From Pseudomonas asplenii (GTDB taxonomy: Bacteria > Pseudomonadota > Gammaproteobacteria > Pseudomonadales > Pseudomonadaceae), in NCBI RefSeq assembly GCF_001293465.1, contig NZ_JSYZ01000018.1, positions 1 to 64,000 of the forward strand: a stretch of 64,000 bases of DNA. The letters run 5' to 3'. Each line of letters starts with the position of its first letter. The first letter of the stretch is position 1. The notes beneath the pieces were generated by a model, which saw only the letters and a list, made by a program, of their open reading frames with translations, ran no database searches and was not told the origin of the DNA. Of the stretch, positions 7,836 to 16,873 are shown one piece after another. The translations under genes were made by a program, and so were the position numbers.

Positions 7836-10800
7836 TCACAGCCCTGATTGACCACTCAGGGCCAGGTCCATCAGCTCACGGTTGGCGACCGCGTACATGG
7901 CGTAGTCGGTGCCGCTGGCGGCACGGATCTCCACCAGCATCGCACGCCAGCGATCGGCCATGCTCGCGTTCTGCTCCAGCCACAGGGCCACACGGGCCTC
8001 CATGTCCTGCGGCGCATCGGCCAGCTTGAGCACCGAGATGGTGATCGCACGCTGCTGCCAGTCGACATCGTCGCGGAACGCCTCGCGGGCCTGGGCCTGC
8101 CAGTTGTTGGCCACGCGCAGGTCGCTGATCTGCTGGGAGTACCAGGTCAGGTCCAGGGCACTGCCCACCGCGAAGTAGGCCTTGGCCACTTCGGCAGCGT
8201 CGTGACCGGTGACGTCGGCGGCTTCGATGATCGGCAACAGGGTGTACAGGTGCGTGGTGCCGGCCACCATGCGTGCCAGCAGTTCCGGTACGCCAGCCTT
8301 GACGTAGGCCTGGTAGCGGGTCTGCCAGACTTCACGGGTCGGACCTTCCAGCAGTTCGTCGAGCTTGAGGCCCAACGCCGCCAGGTGCGGACCAAAGTGC
8401 GCGACGTCACGGGCGGCGTCCTGCTCGTTGCGACGGCTACGCAGGAACCAGCGGGTGGCACGACGGCCCAGGCGCATCAGCTCGTCCATCAGTTCCAGTT
8501 GGGTCTCGGCCGCGACCTTGTAGTCCAGGGCCTCGATCTGACGGAACCAGTGCGGCAGGTGGAAGATGTCCCGCACGATCACGTAGGCACCGGCGACGTT
8601 CGCCGGGCTCATGCCGGTGGACTCCTTCAGGCGCTGCACGAAGGTGATGCCCATGTGGTTGACCAGGTCGTTGGCGATCTGGGTGCTGACGATCTCGCGC
8701 TTGAGGCGGTGACGGCGCATGGCATCGGCGAACTTGCTCACCAGCATCGGTGGGAACGCGGTTTCCATGTCGCGGGTCAGGTAGTCGTCATCCGGCACCT
8801 TGGAGTCGAGCAGCGCGGCCTTGAGGTCGATCTTACTGTAGGAAATCAGTACCGACAGCTCGGCACGAGTCAGGCCCTGGCCGGCGGCAACGCGTTCGGC
8901 CATCTGCTCTTCCGACGGCAGGAACTCGATGGCACGGTCCAGCTTGCCACGGCCTTCCAGGTCGCTCATCAGGCGCTTGTACTCGGCGATGCGGTCGTAG
9001 GCACGCCGCGCTGCCAGGGACAGGGCCTGGGTCTGCTTGTAGTTGTTGCCCAGCACCAGGCCGCCGACTTCGTCGGTCATGCTGCCCAGCAGTTGATTGC
9101 GCTGCTTCTCGGTCATATCGCCGGCCTGCACCACTTCGTTGAGCAGGATCTTGATATTCACCTCGTGGTCGGAGCAGTCCACGCCACCGGCGTTGTCGAT
9201 GAAGTCGGTGTTGGAGCCGCCGCCGTTGAGGCCGAACTCGACGCGACCGAGCTGGGTCATGCCCAGGTTGCCGCCCTCGCCCACCACCTTGCAGCGCAGT
9301 TCGTTGCCGTTCACCCGCAGGGCGTCGTTGGCCTTGTCGCCGACATCGGCATGGCTTTCGCTGCTGGCCTTGACGTAGGTGCCGATACCGCCGTTCCACA
9401 ACAGGTCCACCGGCGCCTTGAGCAAGGCGTTGAGCAGTTCGGTCGGGGTCAGCTTGTCGGCGCTGATGTCGAAGCGCTCTTTCATCTGCGGGGTGATGGT
9501 GATGCTCTTCGCGCTACGCGAGAAGATACCGCCGCCCTCGGACATGATGCTGGTGTCGTAGTCCGACCAGGCCGAACGCGGCAGGTCGAACAGGCGCTTG
9601 CGCTCGGCGAAGCTGGCCGCCGGCTCCGGGTTCGGGTCGATGAAGATGTGCAGGTGGTTGAACGCCGCGACCAGCTTGAGCTTGTCGGACATCAGCAGGC
9701 CGTTGCCGAACACGTCGCCGGCCATGTCGCCGATGCCGACCACGGTCACGCTGTCTTCCTGGACGTTGATGCCACGCTCGCGGAAGTGACGCTGCACGCC
9801 GACCCACGCGCCCTTGGCGGTGATGCCCATCTTCTTGTGGTCGTAACCGGCCGAGCCACCGGAAGCGAAGGCATCGCCCAGCCAGAAGCCGTAGTCGATG
9901 GCGATGCCGTTGGCAATGTCGGAGAAGGTCGCGGTGCCCTTGTCCGCCGCCACCACCAGGTACGGGTCATCGTCGTCATGCCGCACGACGTTGGCCGGCG
10001 GCACCAGCGCGCCGTCCTTCAGGTTGTCGGTGATGTCCAGCAGGCCGGAGATGAAGATGCGGTAGCAGGCGATGCCTTCGGCCGCGATCTCGTCACGGCT
10101 GCCGCCCAGCGGCAGGCGACGTGGCAGGAAGCCGCCCTTGGCGCCCACCGGCACGATCACCGAGTTCTTCACCTGCTGGGCTTTTACCAGGCCCAGTACT
10201 TCGGTACGGAAGTCTTCCTCGCGGTCCGACCAGCGCAGGCCGCCGCGGGCGACGTTGCCGAAACGCAGGTGCACACCCTCGACCCGTGGCGAATAGACGA
10301 AGATCTCGAATTTCGGCACCGGCTTGGGCAGCTCGGGGATCGCGTGCGGGTTGAACTTGAAGCTGAAGTACGACTTGTTCTGGCCGTTGGCGTCGGTCTG
10401 GTAGAAGTTGGTCCGCAGGGTCGCCTTGATCAGGTCGAGGTAGCGACGCAGGATGCGGTCTTCGTTCAGCACCTGGACGTCGTCCAGCGCGGTCAGGATC
10501 GCCTGCTCCAGGCGCTGCTGCTTGTCGTCGAGGTCTTCGGCGCTGAGCTTGCGGGCCAGGTAGAAACGGGTCTTGAACAACCGGGTCAGCTCGCGGGCGA
10601 TATCGGTGTGGTTGTTCAGGGTGCTGGCGATGTAGCCGAGGTCGAAGCCGAGGCGGATCTGCTTGAGGTAGCGGGCGTAGGCACGCAGCAGCGCCACATC
10701 GCGCCATGGCAGGCCGGCGGTCAGCACCAGGCGGTTGAACGCGTCGTTCTCGGCATCGCCACGAACGATGTGGACGAAGGCGTCCTGCAGGGTGTCATTG

Positions 10801-12692
10801 AGCTGCTGGATATCCAGGTCCAGGCCTTCGGCGGCGCTGAAGGCGAAGTCATGGATCCAGAACTCGCGACCGTTGCTGTGGCGCAGGCGGTAGGGGAACT
10901 CGCCCAGCACGCGCAGGCCGAGGTTCTCCAGGATCGGCAGCACGTCGGACAGCGCCAGCGGGGTATCGGCGTGGTAGAGCTTGCAATGCAGCTCACGCTG
11001 ACCGACCTGGCCCAGCGGCTGGTAGAAGCTCATGACCAGCGGATTGGCTTCGGTCAGGCTCAGCAGGTGCTGCATGTCGACCACCGCCGAGTGCGCGGCG
11101 AAACGCTCGCGATAACCGGCCGGGAAGCCTTTCGGGAAGTCGGTCAGCACGTTGGTGCCATGGGCCTCGCCGAAGCTCTCGACCACCAGGCTGGCGTAAT
11201 CGTCCTGCCAGCTGCGGCAGGCCTGGATCACTTCCTTCTCCAGCAGCACCGGATCGATGTCCAGGCGGTTCTTCGGGTCGACCCGCAGGATCAGTTGCAC
11301 ACGGGCCAGCACGGATTCGGAGAAGAAGGTCCAGAACTCGCAGTCGCTGGCCTTCAGGCGATCCATCAGCACCTGCTGGATCTTCTGGCGCACTTCGGTG
11401 GAATAGATGTCACGCGGCACATAGGCCAGGCAGTAGCAGAAGCGGCCGTACGGGTCCTTGCGCAGGAACACGCGGATCTTGTTGCGCTCCTGGATCTGCA
11501 CGATCGACATCACGGTGCTGAACAGCTCGTCCACCGGGGTCTGGAACAGGTCGTCGCGCGGCAGCACTTCGAGTACCTGGGCCAGTTCCTTGCCCAGGTG
11601 GGCCTTGGACTGGAAGCCGGAACGGCGTTCGATTTCCTCGACCTTGCGACGGATGTACGGGATCACCCGCACGCTCTCGCCATAGACCGAGGAGGTGTAG
11701 AGACCGAGGAAGCGGCATTCCTTGATCACCTTGCCGTTGGCGTCGATCATCCGCACGGAGACGAAATCCGGATAGGCCGGACGGTGTACACGGCTTGGGT
11801 GCGCGGCCTTGGCGAACGACAGCGGGGTCGGTTCGGCCAGGTAGGCGACGGCGTAGTCCTCGATGCGCAGGTCTTCGGCGGTGAGGCCGGCGCGCAGCAG
11901 CTTGGTCAGGCCGAGGAAGGAATTGGGGTCATACTCGATGTGACCGCCGTCCTGGTCGCCGTGGACCACGAACTCCTCGTAGCCGAGGAAGGTGAAGTGG
12001 TTGTTCACCAGCCATTCGAGGAAGCTCTTGATTTCGGCCTTCTCATCGGCGGCGATGGCGAACTGGCTGTTGTCGATGCCCTGGATCAGCTCCTGGACCT
12101 TGGCCTTCATCGGCTCGAAGTCGGCGACCGCGACCCGGACTTCCGCCAGCACCTGCTCCAGCTCCTTGGACAGCACGTTCAGCTCGGCGGCGTTGGCGCA
12201 ACGGTCGATCTCCAGGTACATCAGCGATTCGTTGAGAATCCCTTCGCCCTGGGTACCCTTTGGCAGAATCTCCAGCAATTCGCCCTTGCTGCCACGACGC
12301 ACGCTGAGCACGGTGGTCTGCAGGGTATGGATGCTGTAGCCGCGGCGGTTGAGTTCGGTGCGCACCGAGTCCACCAGGAACGGCAGGTCGTGGTGCAGGA
12401 CTTCCACGGCGGTGTGGGTCGATTGCCAGCCATGGCGTTCATAGTCCGGGTTGTAGACCCGTACTTGGGACTGGGCGTGGTCGAAGCGCTCGAGCAGGCG
12501 CCAGGCTGAGAGGGTGCAGCCGGCGAGATCGGAGAGTCGACGCTGGGTCAGTTCGTCCAGGGAAATGATGCCGAAGAACTGTTCAGCAAACAGCGCCACT
12601 TGTGGCAGTGCCTGCTCGCTGATGTGCTGCGCCAGTGCCGCTTGCAGTTGATGCTGGAAGTCGGCCTTGCTGGCTGCGGTGAAGAACGCCAT
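7836..12692 (-). CDS. gdhB: NAD-specific glutamate dehydrogenase (large, about 180 kDa type)
   Basis: A 1618-aa NAD-dependent glutamate dehydrogenase of the L_180 class, converting glutamate to 2-oxoglutarate and ammonium in glutamate/arginine catabolism. Long N-terminal regulatory region (ACT-like segments, about 1-700), catalytic core with the Lys-containing VGAKGGFLPRR motif at about residue 850 and the dinucleotide-binding region about 990-1200 (VVGIGDMAGDVFGNG), then a helical C-terminal domain to the DLALSGQSGL end. Length matches the family (about 1600). ATG at 12692 (MAFFTAASKADFQ) has GGAG upstream; the open frame to 12845 lacks family similarity. Monocistronic. Confidence 0.96.
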   Translation of the reverse strand: MAFFTAASKADFQHQLQAALAQHISEQALPQVALFAEQFFGIISLDELTQRRLSDLAGCTLSAWRLLERFDHAQSQVRVYNPDYERHGWQSTHTAVEVLHHDLPFLVDSVRTELNRRGYSIHTLQTTVLSVRRGSKGELLEILPKGTQGEGILNESLMYLEIDRCANAAELNVLSKELEQVLAEVRVAVADFEPMKAKVQELIQGIDNSQFAIAADEKAEIKSFLEWLVNNHFTFLGYEEFVVHGDQDGGHIEYDPNSFLGLTKLLRAGLTAEDLRIEDYAVAYLAEPTPLSFAKAAHPSRVHRPAYPDFVSVRMIDANGKVIKECRFLGLYTSSVYGESVRVIPYIRRKVEEIERRSGFQSKAHLGKELAQVLEVLPRDDLFQTPVDELFSTVMSIVQIQERNKIRVFLRKDPYGRFCYCLAYVPRDIYSTEVRQKIQQVLMDRLKASDCEFWTFFSESVLARVQLILRVDPKNRLDIDPVLLEKEVIQACRSWQDDYASLVVESFGEAHGTNVLTDFPKGFPAGYRERFAAHSAVVDMQHLLSLTEANPLVMSFYQPLGQVGQRELHCKLYHADTPLALSDVLPILENLGLRVLGEFPYRLRHSNGREFWIHDFAFSAAEGLDLDIQQLNDTLQDAFVHIVRGDAENDAFNRLVLTAGLPWRDVALLRAYARYLKQIRLGFDLGYIASTLNNHTDIARELTRLFKTRFYLARKLSAEDLDDKQQRLEQAILTALDDVQVLNEDRILRRYLDLIKATLRTNFYQTDANGQNKSYFSFKFNPHAIPELPKPVPKFEIFVYSPRVEGVHLRFGNVARGGLRWSDREEDFRTEVLGLVKAQQVKNSVIVPVGAKGGFLPRRLPLGGSRDEIAAEGIACYRIFISGLLDITDNLKDGALVPPANVVRHDDDDPYLVVAADKGTATFSDIANGIAIDYGFWLGDAFASGGSAGYDHKKMGITAKGAWVGVQRHFRERGINVQEDSVTVVGIGDMAGDVFGNGLLMSDKLKLVAAFNHLHIFIDPNPEPAASFAERKRLFDLPRSAWSDYDTSIMSEGGGIFSRSAKSITITPQMKERFDISADKLTPTELLNALLKAPVDLLWNGGIGTYVKASSESHADVGDKANDALRVNGNELRCKVVGEGGNLGMTQLGRVEFGLNGGGSNTDFIDNAGGVDCSDHEVNIKILLNEVVQAGDMTEKQRNQLLGSMTDEVGGLVLGNNYKQTQALSLAARRAYDRIAEYKRLMSDLEGRGKLDRAIEFLPSEEQMAERVAAGQGLTRAELSVLISYSKIDLKAALLDSKVPDDDYLTRDMETAFPPMLVSKFADAMRRHRLKREIVSTQIANDLVNHMGITFVQRLKESTGMSPANVAGAYVIVRDIFHLPHWFRQIEALDYKVAAETQLELMDELMRLGRRATRWFLRSRRNEQDAARDVAHFGPHLAALGLKLDELLEGPTREVWQTRYQAYVKAGVPELLARMVAGTTHLYTLLPIIEAADVTGHDAAEVAKAYFAVGSALDLTWYSQQISDLRVANNWQAQAREAFRDDVDWQQRAITISVLKLADAPQDMEARVALWLEQNASMADRWRAMLVEIRAASGTDYAMYAVANRELMDLALSGQSGL

Positions 12693-13064
12693 CTGTGGTA
12701 CTCCGCTTGGGCTTTGTTTTATATAGAGAGAAGCGTCGCGAGTTTCCCCCGCAAAAGGGGGGCCTTCATCACTGGGCAGGTGTAGCTTGGGCAGTGCACA
12801 GTGACAGGTTGATGATGCTGATCGCGACCCAGGGGTCACATCCACGTTCGAAGATTAGCCTCTTCCACGGCCGCCGCCGGTTTTACAGGCCGGGGCCGGG
12901 GAAAAACTATCCGTTGCGAAGCTTAACGAGAGGGCCGACAGGCGTTCTTGCGACGCTGCGACATATTCGGACATTGACAGGCAGCACCGAACGGCTACGG
13001 GAGACTTTCAGCCGACGACGCCCACCCATGCGCCTCACCAGGCCAGGAAAGGGACCGGCCGCCT
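12693..13064. other. Intergenic region between gdhB and the glycan cassette
   Basis: 372 nt without a credible gene. On the minus strand TATATAAA (about 12720-12727) may be the gdhB -10 region, but no good -35 is visible. I see no clear terminator for the glycan operon. Confidence 0.35.
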
Positions 13065-13919
13065 TCAGCCGTCGCGTTTGCCGGCCCCCTGAAGGCCGGC
13101 AATCTCAGCGTCCAGTGCCTGCCTGAACTTGTGCAACAGCGCCAGGTAGTTCATCGGATCACGGGCATGGTCGAAAAACCAGGTCTTGTAGCGGCCATAC
13201 CTGAGCTCATCCAACTGCAACTGGTTTTCGACAAAATCACCGCCGGGCAATACACTGCGGTTGGGCCCCACCCCTTTCCTGATGAAGGCCACACCGGGAT
13301 AGACATGCAGCGCCTCGATCTCCCAGCTCGGGATCAGTGCTTTCATCTCCTGGGAAAGCAGATTGTTCCGGTTGATGATATCGATGGTCTGCTTGAGCCA
13401 GCGCACGGGCGTGTCGAGGAAATCCTTAGCCAGCGTTGAGCCGTCATAAACCGGCCAGTAGGACGTGAAGTAATCCTCAAGAATGTAATACCCTCCAGCC
13501 ACCACCCCCGTGATCAGATTGAACAGGCTGGTCAACTGGTCGCTGCGCCGGTGACTGCCATCATCGATGATGATGTCGAACGGGCCGTATCGCTTCATGA
13601 AACGATCCAGTGCGAGCGGGTCGCCTTGGTCGACCACAAAGGTTTGGATTCTGTCGCTGTCAAGTTCACGCTTGTCGTAGATGTCCAGACCATGGATGGT
13701 CGCCAGGGGAAAAACCTCGGCCCAGAGCTTCAGCGAGGCACCGCCCGGGTCGGCGCCCTCGCCTCCCACGCCTATTTCCAGCAGTTTGAAAGGGCGTCCC
13801 ACGTAATCCAGCAAGTGATTCGCGTAAAACCGGTGGTAATGGTGCGTGACCACCTTGTCACAACCATATCGGCTCCCTACGGCCTGGAGACGCTCTTCAA
13901 GGTCCTTTTTACCTGGCAT
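13065..13919 (-). CDS. Class I SAM methyltransferase (MycE/TylF/CmcI-like), glycan cassette
   Basis: A 284-aa protein. SAM motif I LLEIGVGGEG (about residues 46-55), motif HGLDIYDK (about 77-84), and the metal/acid motif FDIIIDDGSH (about 110-119) resemble sugar O-methyltransferases of the macrolide MycE/TylF and CmcI group. In this context it probably methylates a sugar of the exported polysaccharide, perhaps a non-reducing terminal cap. ATG at 13919 has GAGG 9 nt upstream and overlaps the preceding glycosyltransferase gene by 11 nt; a TTG at 13925 is possible. Last gene of the minus-strand cassette. Confidence 0.75.
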   Translation of the reverse strand: MPGKKDLEERLQAVGSRYGCDKVVTHHYHRFYANHLLDYVGRPFKLLEIGVGGEGADPGGASLKLWAEVFPLATIHGLDIYDKRELDSDRIQTFVVDQGDPLALDRFMKRYGPFDIIIDDGSHRRSDQLTSLFNLITGVVAGGYYILEDYFTSYWPVYDGSTLAKDFLDTPVRWLKQTIDIINRNNLLSQEMKALIPSWEIEALHVYPGVAFIRKGVGPNRSVLPGGDFVENQLQLDELRYGRYKTWFFDHARDPMNYLALLHKFRQALDAEIAGLQGAGKRDG

Positions 13920-15333
13920 CGGCAAAAACCTCGCGAATGAATGTTCGATGTTTTTCGGTCCAGGTTTCTGCCCACGACCTAGGCCAGTTCACGACGGCAT
14001 TCTCATAGCGTGACTGGATATCATCCGTCCGTTTGACGCCCTCGATAATGGCTGAAGACAATCGATGCAGATCGGGCGGGACCGCAATGATGTTCCTCGA
14101 TATGGCGGCGAGGTAGTCCGGCGTCTTGGTCGCAAACGTGTTGGTGACGACGATGGCACCGGAAGCGGCAAGGTCCATCGGGATCAGGCTGGGGTGTGGC
14201 GAGGACATCAGGGTCAGGCACAGGTCGAAGGTCTTGGTGACGGCCTCATATTCATCCAGGGGCATCCTGGGCAACTGCACCACCTCCACGCCTTCGGCCA
14301 ACCGGACAGAGGCATTGCCGATGCCCATCCCGTAGAACTCCCAGTCGCCCTCGTCGAACGCGCCCTTCTTGAACGCCTCGATCAAGGCCAGCGCCGCCAT
14401 TTCGAACATGTTCCGGTTCACCGCCGGGCGACTGTAGAATACGAACCGCTTACGGCCTTTGCTCTTTTGCTCATAAAACTCTTCCTGCGCGTAAATCGAG
14501 GAGGAGCAGGCATTGTCGAAACTCATCGATCGCAGGGGCTGCCGCTCAGGAATGATGGCATTGCTCTTGAGATAGTTTAAAAGGGCACTCGACGACGACA
14601 AGGTGTGATAGTTGAAGTCGTAGGAGTTCCTGGAAATACAATACTGACTATTGAATGGATGAAAGGCCGCTTCAAAATCCTGAATCAGATAAAGGAATGG
14701 ACGCGCGCCCGTCAACTGGGCAATCCTGTTGGCAAAGTAAGCGCTATACCAGACCGTAGCGACACAGTTGTCTCTTGGCGACACCCTCAACGGCACGAGA
14801 CGCGAACCGATGTACTCGACCTCCATCAATTCGAACAGACGCTCCATGGAGGGAAATTTTTGCAATGCCTTGCGGAACTCGTCTTCGACATAATAGAAAT
14901 TGTCGAACAGTACCAGTCGCACGCGATAACCCTGTTGGGCGATAAACATCGCCACATTGAAGACCCCAAAGAACCCTGCGGAAATGGTATTGATCGTAAA
15001 TGCCGGCACCAGCACATTTATGCGCACGGGCGCCTGCTGATCGACGATCACATCGGGCAGGTCATAAGCCCTGTTGACCATCAGGTTGAGCAAGTGCTCG
15101 TCATAGAGTTGTGGTCGTTCGAGTTCCGACTTTTCCTGCTCGCGCATCAAGGCGGGCAATGGAAGGAATACATTCGCCACTTTCAATAGGTAGTAAGCCA
15201 GCCTGACCCGTGACGGGAGACCGGACAGCGACTTGCCTTCGCGCAGGCTCGCCAGGGCGAGACGGCAGGCATAGGGCCCCAACAGCTCGAATGCGGTCGC
15301 CTTGGCTATCCTGAAAATTGCGGCCTTGCTCAT
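13909..15333 (-). CDS. WsaF-like glycosyltransferase (GT4 type, probably rhamnosyl)
   Basis: A 474-aa protein. N-terminal about 90 residues are an extra helical segment; then VRINVLVPAFTINTISAGFFG begins a GT-B fold. The central FLYLIQDFEAAFHPF, the FVFYSRPAVNRNMFE motif (about residue 315) and the C-terminal PRMPLDEYEAV...SPHPSLIPMDLAASGAIVVTN region match WsaF-type rhamnosyltransferases of S-layer glycan and O-polysaccharide loci. It overlaps the upstream ATPase gene by ATGA. Codon use is noticeably more AT-rich than in flanking core genes, suggesting acquisition. Donor sugar is inferred. Confidence 0.78.
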   Translation of the reverse strand: MSKAAIFRIAKATAFELLGPYACRLALASLREGKSLSGLPSRVRLAYYLLKVANVFLPLPALMREQEKSELERPQLYDEHLLNLMVNRAYDLPDVIVDQQAPVRINVLVPAFTINTISAGFFGVFNVAMFIAQQGYRVRLVLFDNFYYVEDEFRKALQKFPSMERLFELMEVEYIGSRLVPLRVSPRDNCVATVWYSAYFANRIAQLTGARPFLYLIQDFEAAFHPFNSQYCISRNSYDFNYHTLSSSSALLNYLKSNAIIPERQPLRSMSFDNACSSSIYAQEEFYEQKSKGRKRFVFYSRPAVNRNMFEMAALALIEAFKKGAFDEGDWEFYGMGIGNASVRLAEGVEVVQLPRMPLDEYEAVTKTFDLCLTLMSSPHPSLIPMDLAASGAIVVTNTFATKTPDYLAAISRNIIAVPPDLHRLSSAIIEGVKRTDDIQSRYENAVVNWPRSWAETWTEKHRTFIREVFADAR

Positions 15334-16055
15334 ACGCTCTCCTTGATCGACTCAATCGCCACGATGCTGCCGGATTCGAGCCTGATGGTTTTATTGCAGA
15401 ACTTGTTGAGCAACTCCTTCGAGTGAGAGGCCATGACCACGATCTTCGAGCGGTGCATCATGCTTTCCATTCGCTGCCTGGCTTTCTCCTGGAAGGATTC
15501 GTCGCCCACTCCGAAGACTTCATCGATCAGCAGGATGTCGCTGGAATAAAGTGTCGAGATGGCAAAGATCAGCCGCAGTTGCATACCCGAGGAATAGGAG
15601 CGGATCGGCAGATCCAGATAGCCGCCCAATCCAGAAAACGCCTCGATCTCGGCAATATCCGCCTGCACCTGGCGCAACGGATAACCGTACAGTCGCGCCA
15701 GGCGATCGATGTTCGCCCGCCCCGACAATTCATGGTCCGTGCCGACGCCGAGTTCGAACAGGGCACGCACGCTGCCCTGCAGATGACGGGTGCCACTGGA
15801 GGGCATGTAGATCCCGGCCAATGTCCGCAGCAGACTGCTCTTGCCCGAACCGTTGTGACCAATCAGCCCCACCCGGTCGCCATCGACCAGCGTGAGGTTG
15901 ATATCTTTCAGTGCCTGGATGTGAACCGTATGGGAGTCATCCCTGGAAATAATGCCTCCGGTACTCATCCTGACCAATTGCGTCCTGAGAGAGGCGCCCG
16001 CTTCGGTAATGACGGGAAAACTCAGCGCAAGATTCTTCAACTGTATGAATGCCAT
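15330..16055 (-). CDS. Polysaccharide ABC exporter ATPase (Wzt-type, short; second pair)
   Basis: A 241-aa ATPase with Walker A GHNGSGKSS (about residue 67), signature YSSGMQLRL, Walker B DILLIDEVFG and the switch His in ASHSKELL. A 40-residue N-terminal lead (FIQLKNLALSFPVI) precedes the nucleotide-binding fold, as in RfbB/TagH-type polysaccharide exporters. It lacks the C-terminal carbohydrate-binding domain seen in the other ATPase of this cassette. ATG 16055 lies 1 nt after the stop of its permease partner. It powers export of a polymer across the inner membrane with the permease at 16057-16836. Confidence 0.88.
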   Translation of the reverse strand: MAFIQLKNLALSFPVITEAGASLRTQLVRMSTGGIISRDDSHTVHIQALKDINLTLVDGDRVGLIGHNGSGKSSLLRTLAGIYMPSSGTRHLQGSVRALFELGVGTDHELSGRANIDRLARLYGYPLRQVQADIAEIEAFSGLGGYLDLPIRSYSSGMQLRLIFAISTLYSSDILLIDEVFGVGDESFQEKARQRMESMMHRSKIVVMASHSKELLNKFCNKTIRLESGSIVAIESIKESV

Positions 16056-16056
16056 A

Positions 16057-16836
16057 TCAGACCCAAAAGACGATGTTTTTTTTATACCGCCCAAAAACCA
16101 CGACGGCCAAAATCCAGCCAGCCAGGCTGAGAACAGCCATGCTGCAGTAATCGAAGGTCTCGATCGGCAATGACAACAATGGATTCTTGACCAGGGAAAA
16201 CAGCGTGGCGATGGGATTCAAGGCGAACCAGGAAAGACTGGAAACGACATCGGACTTCTTGTAGAGGATGGGCGTCATGAAGAACAGGATCGGCATCAAC
16301 GCCTCGATACAAGGCCCAAGATCCCGAAACCTGGCCCCCAGGGTGGCGATCAACAAGGCGATCCACCAAAGATTCACGATAACCAGCAGAAGACCGAGCA
16401 ACGCCCAGCCCACATTCGCAACGGTTGGAAAGCCATACAGGCAGAACACGATTAGAACAATCGATATATTGTGTGAGAAGTTGATCAGATGTTTGGAAAG
16501 CAAACGCAAGGTATGCAGTGACAGTGGCAACGAATAATTTCGAATGATGGCCGACTGATTGACAAAGCAATTCGACGATTCGGCAATGATCCCGGAAATC
16601 ATGAACCACAGGACCAGGCCCACGGCGAGATTGGGCAGCATCGCCCGCAGCTCCAGGCCCATGACCGCGCTCCATACCAACCCCAACCCAATGACGCCGA
16701 GCCCGGTACCCAGAGTGATCCACCAGGGCCCCAACGTACTTCTCGCATAACGCGCCCGAGTGTCACTGAGGGCAAAACTCAACCAGATATCCCGCCTGGA
16801 GACTGCCGCAAGCAGATCCCTGAGTCCCTCCGTCAT
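16057..16836 (-). CDS. Polysaccharide ABC exporter permease (Wzm-type; second pair)
   Basis: A 259-aa ABC-2 type membrane protein with about six hydrophobic segments, an amphipathic RRDIWLSFALSDTRARYARS start before LGPWWITLGTGLGVIGLGLVW, and the conserved FFMTPILYKK and FALNPIATLFSLVKNPLL motifs of O-antigen/capsule exporter permeases. GGGAG supports ATG 16836; an earlier ATG at 16884 would overlap the upstream gene. It partners the ATPase immediately downstream. The high content of TTG/ATA-rich codons suggests a foreign origin of this pair. Confidence 0.88.
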   Translation of the reverse strand: MTEGLRDLLAAVSRRDIWLSFALSDTRARYARSTLGPWWITLGTGLGVIGLGLVWSAVMGLELRAMLPNLAVGLVLWFMISGIIAESSNCFVNQSAIIRNYSLPLSLHTLRLLSKHLINFSHNISIVLIVFCLYGFPTVANVGWALLGLLLVIVNLWWIALLIATLGARFRDLGPCIEALMPILFFMTPILYKKSDVVSSLSWFALNPIATLFSLVKNPLLSLPIETFDYCSMAVLSLAGWILAVVVFGRYKKNIVFWV

Positions 16837-16873
16837 GGGTGGCTCCCTATCTTTGTCGAATGCATGGAACTCT

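Noticed and set aside
7848..12509. Very long plus-strand open frame opposite gdhB
   Set aside because: Mirror of a GC-rich coding strand; antisense product is low-complexity with no recognisable domain, while the minus strand is a clear GdhB.
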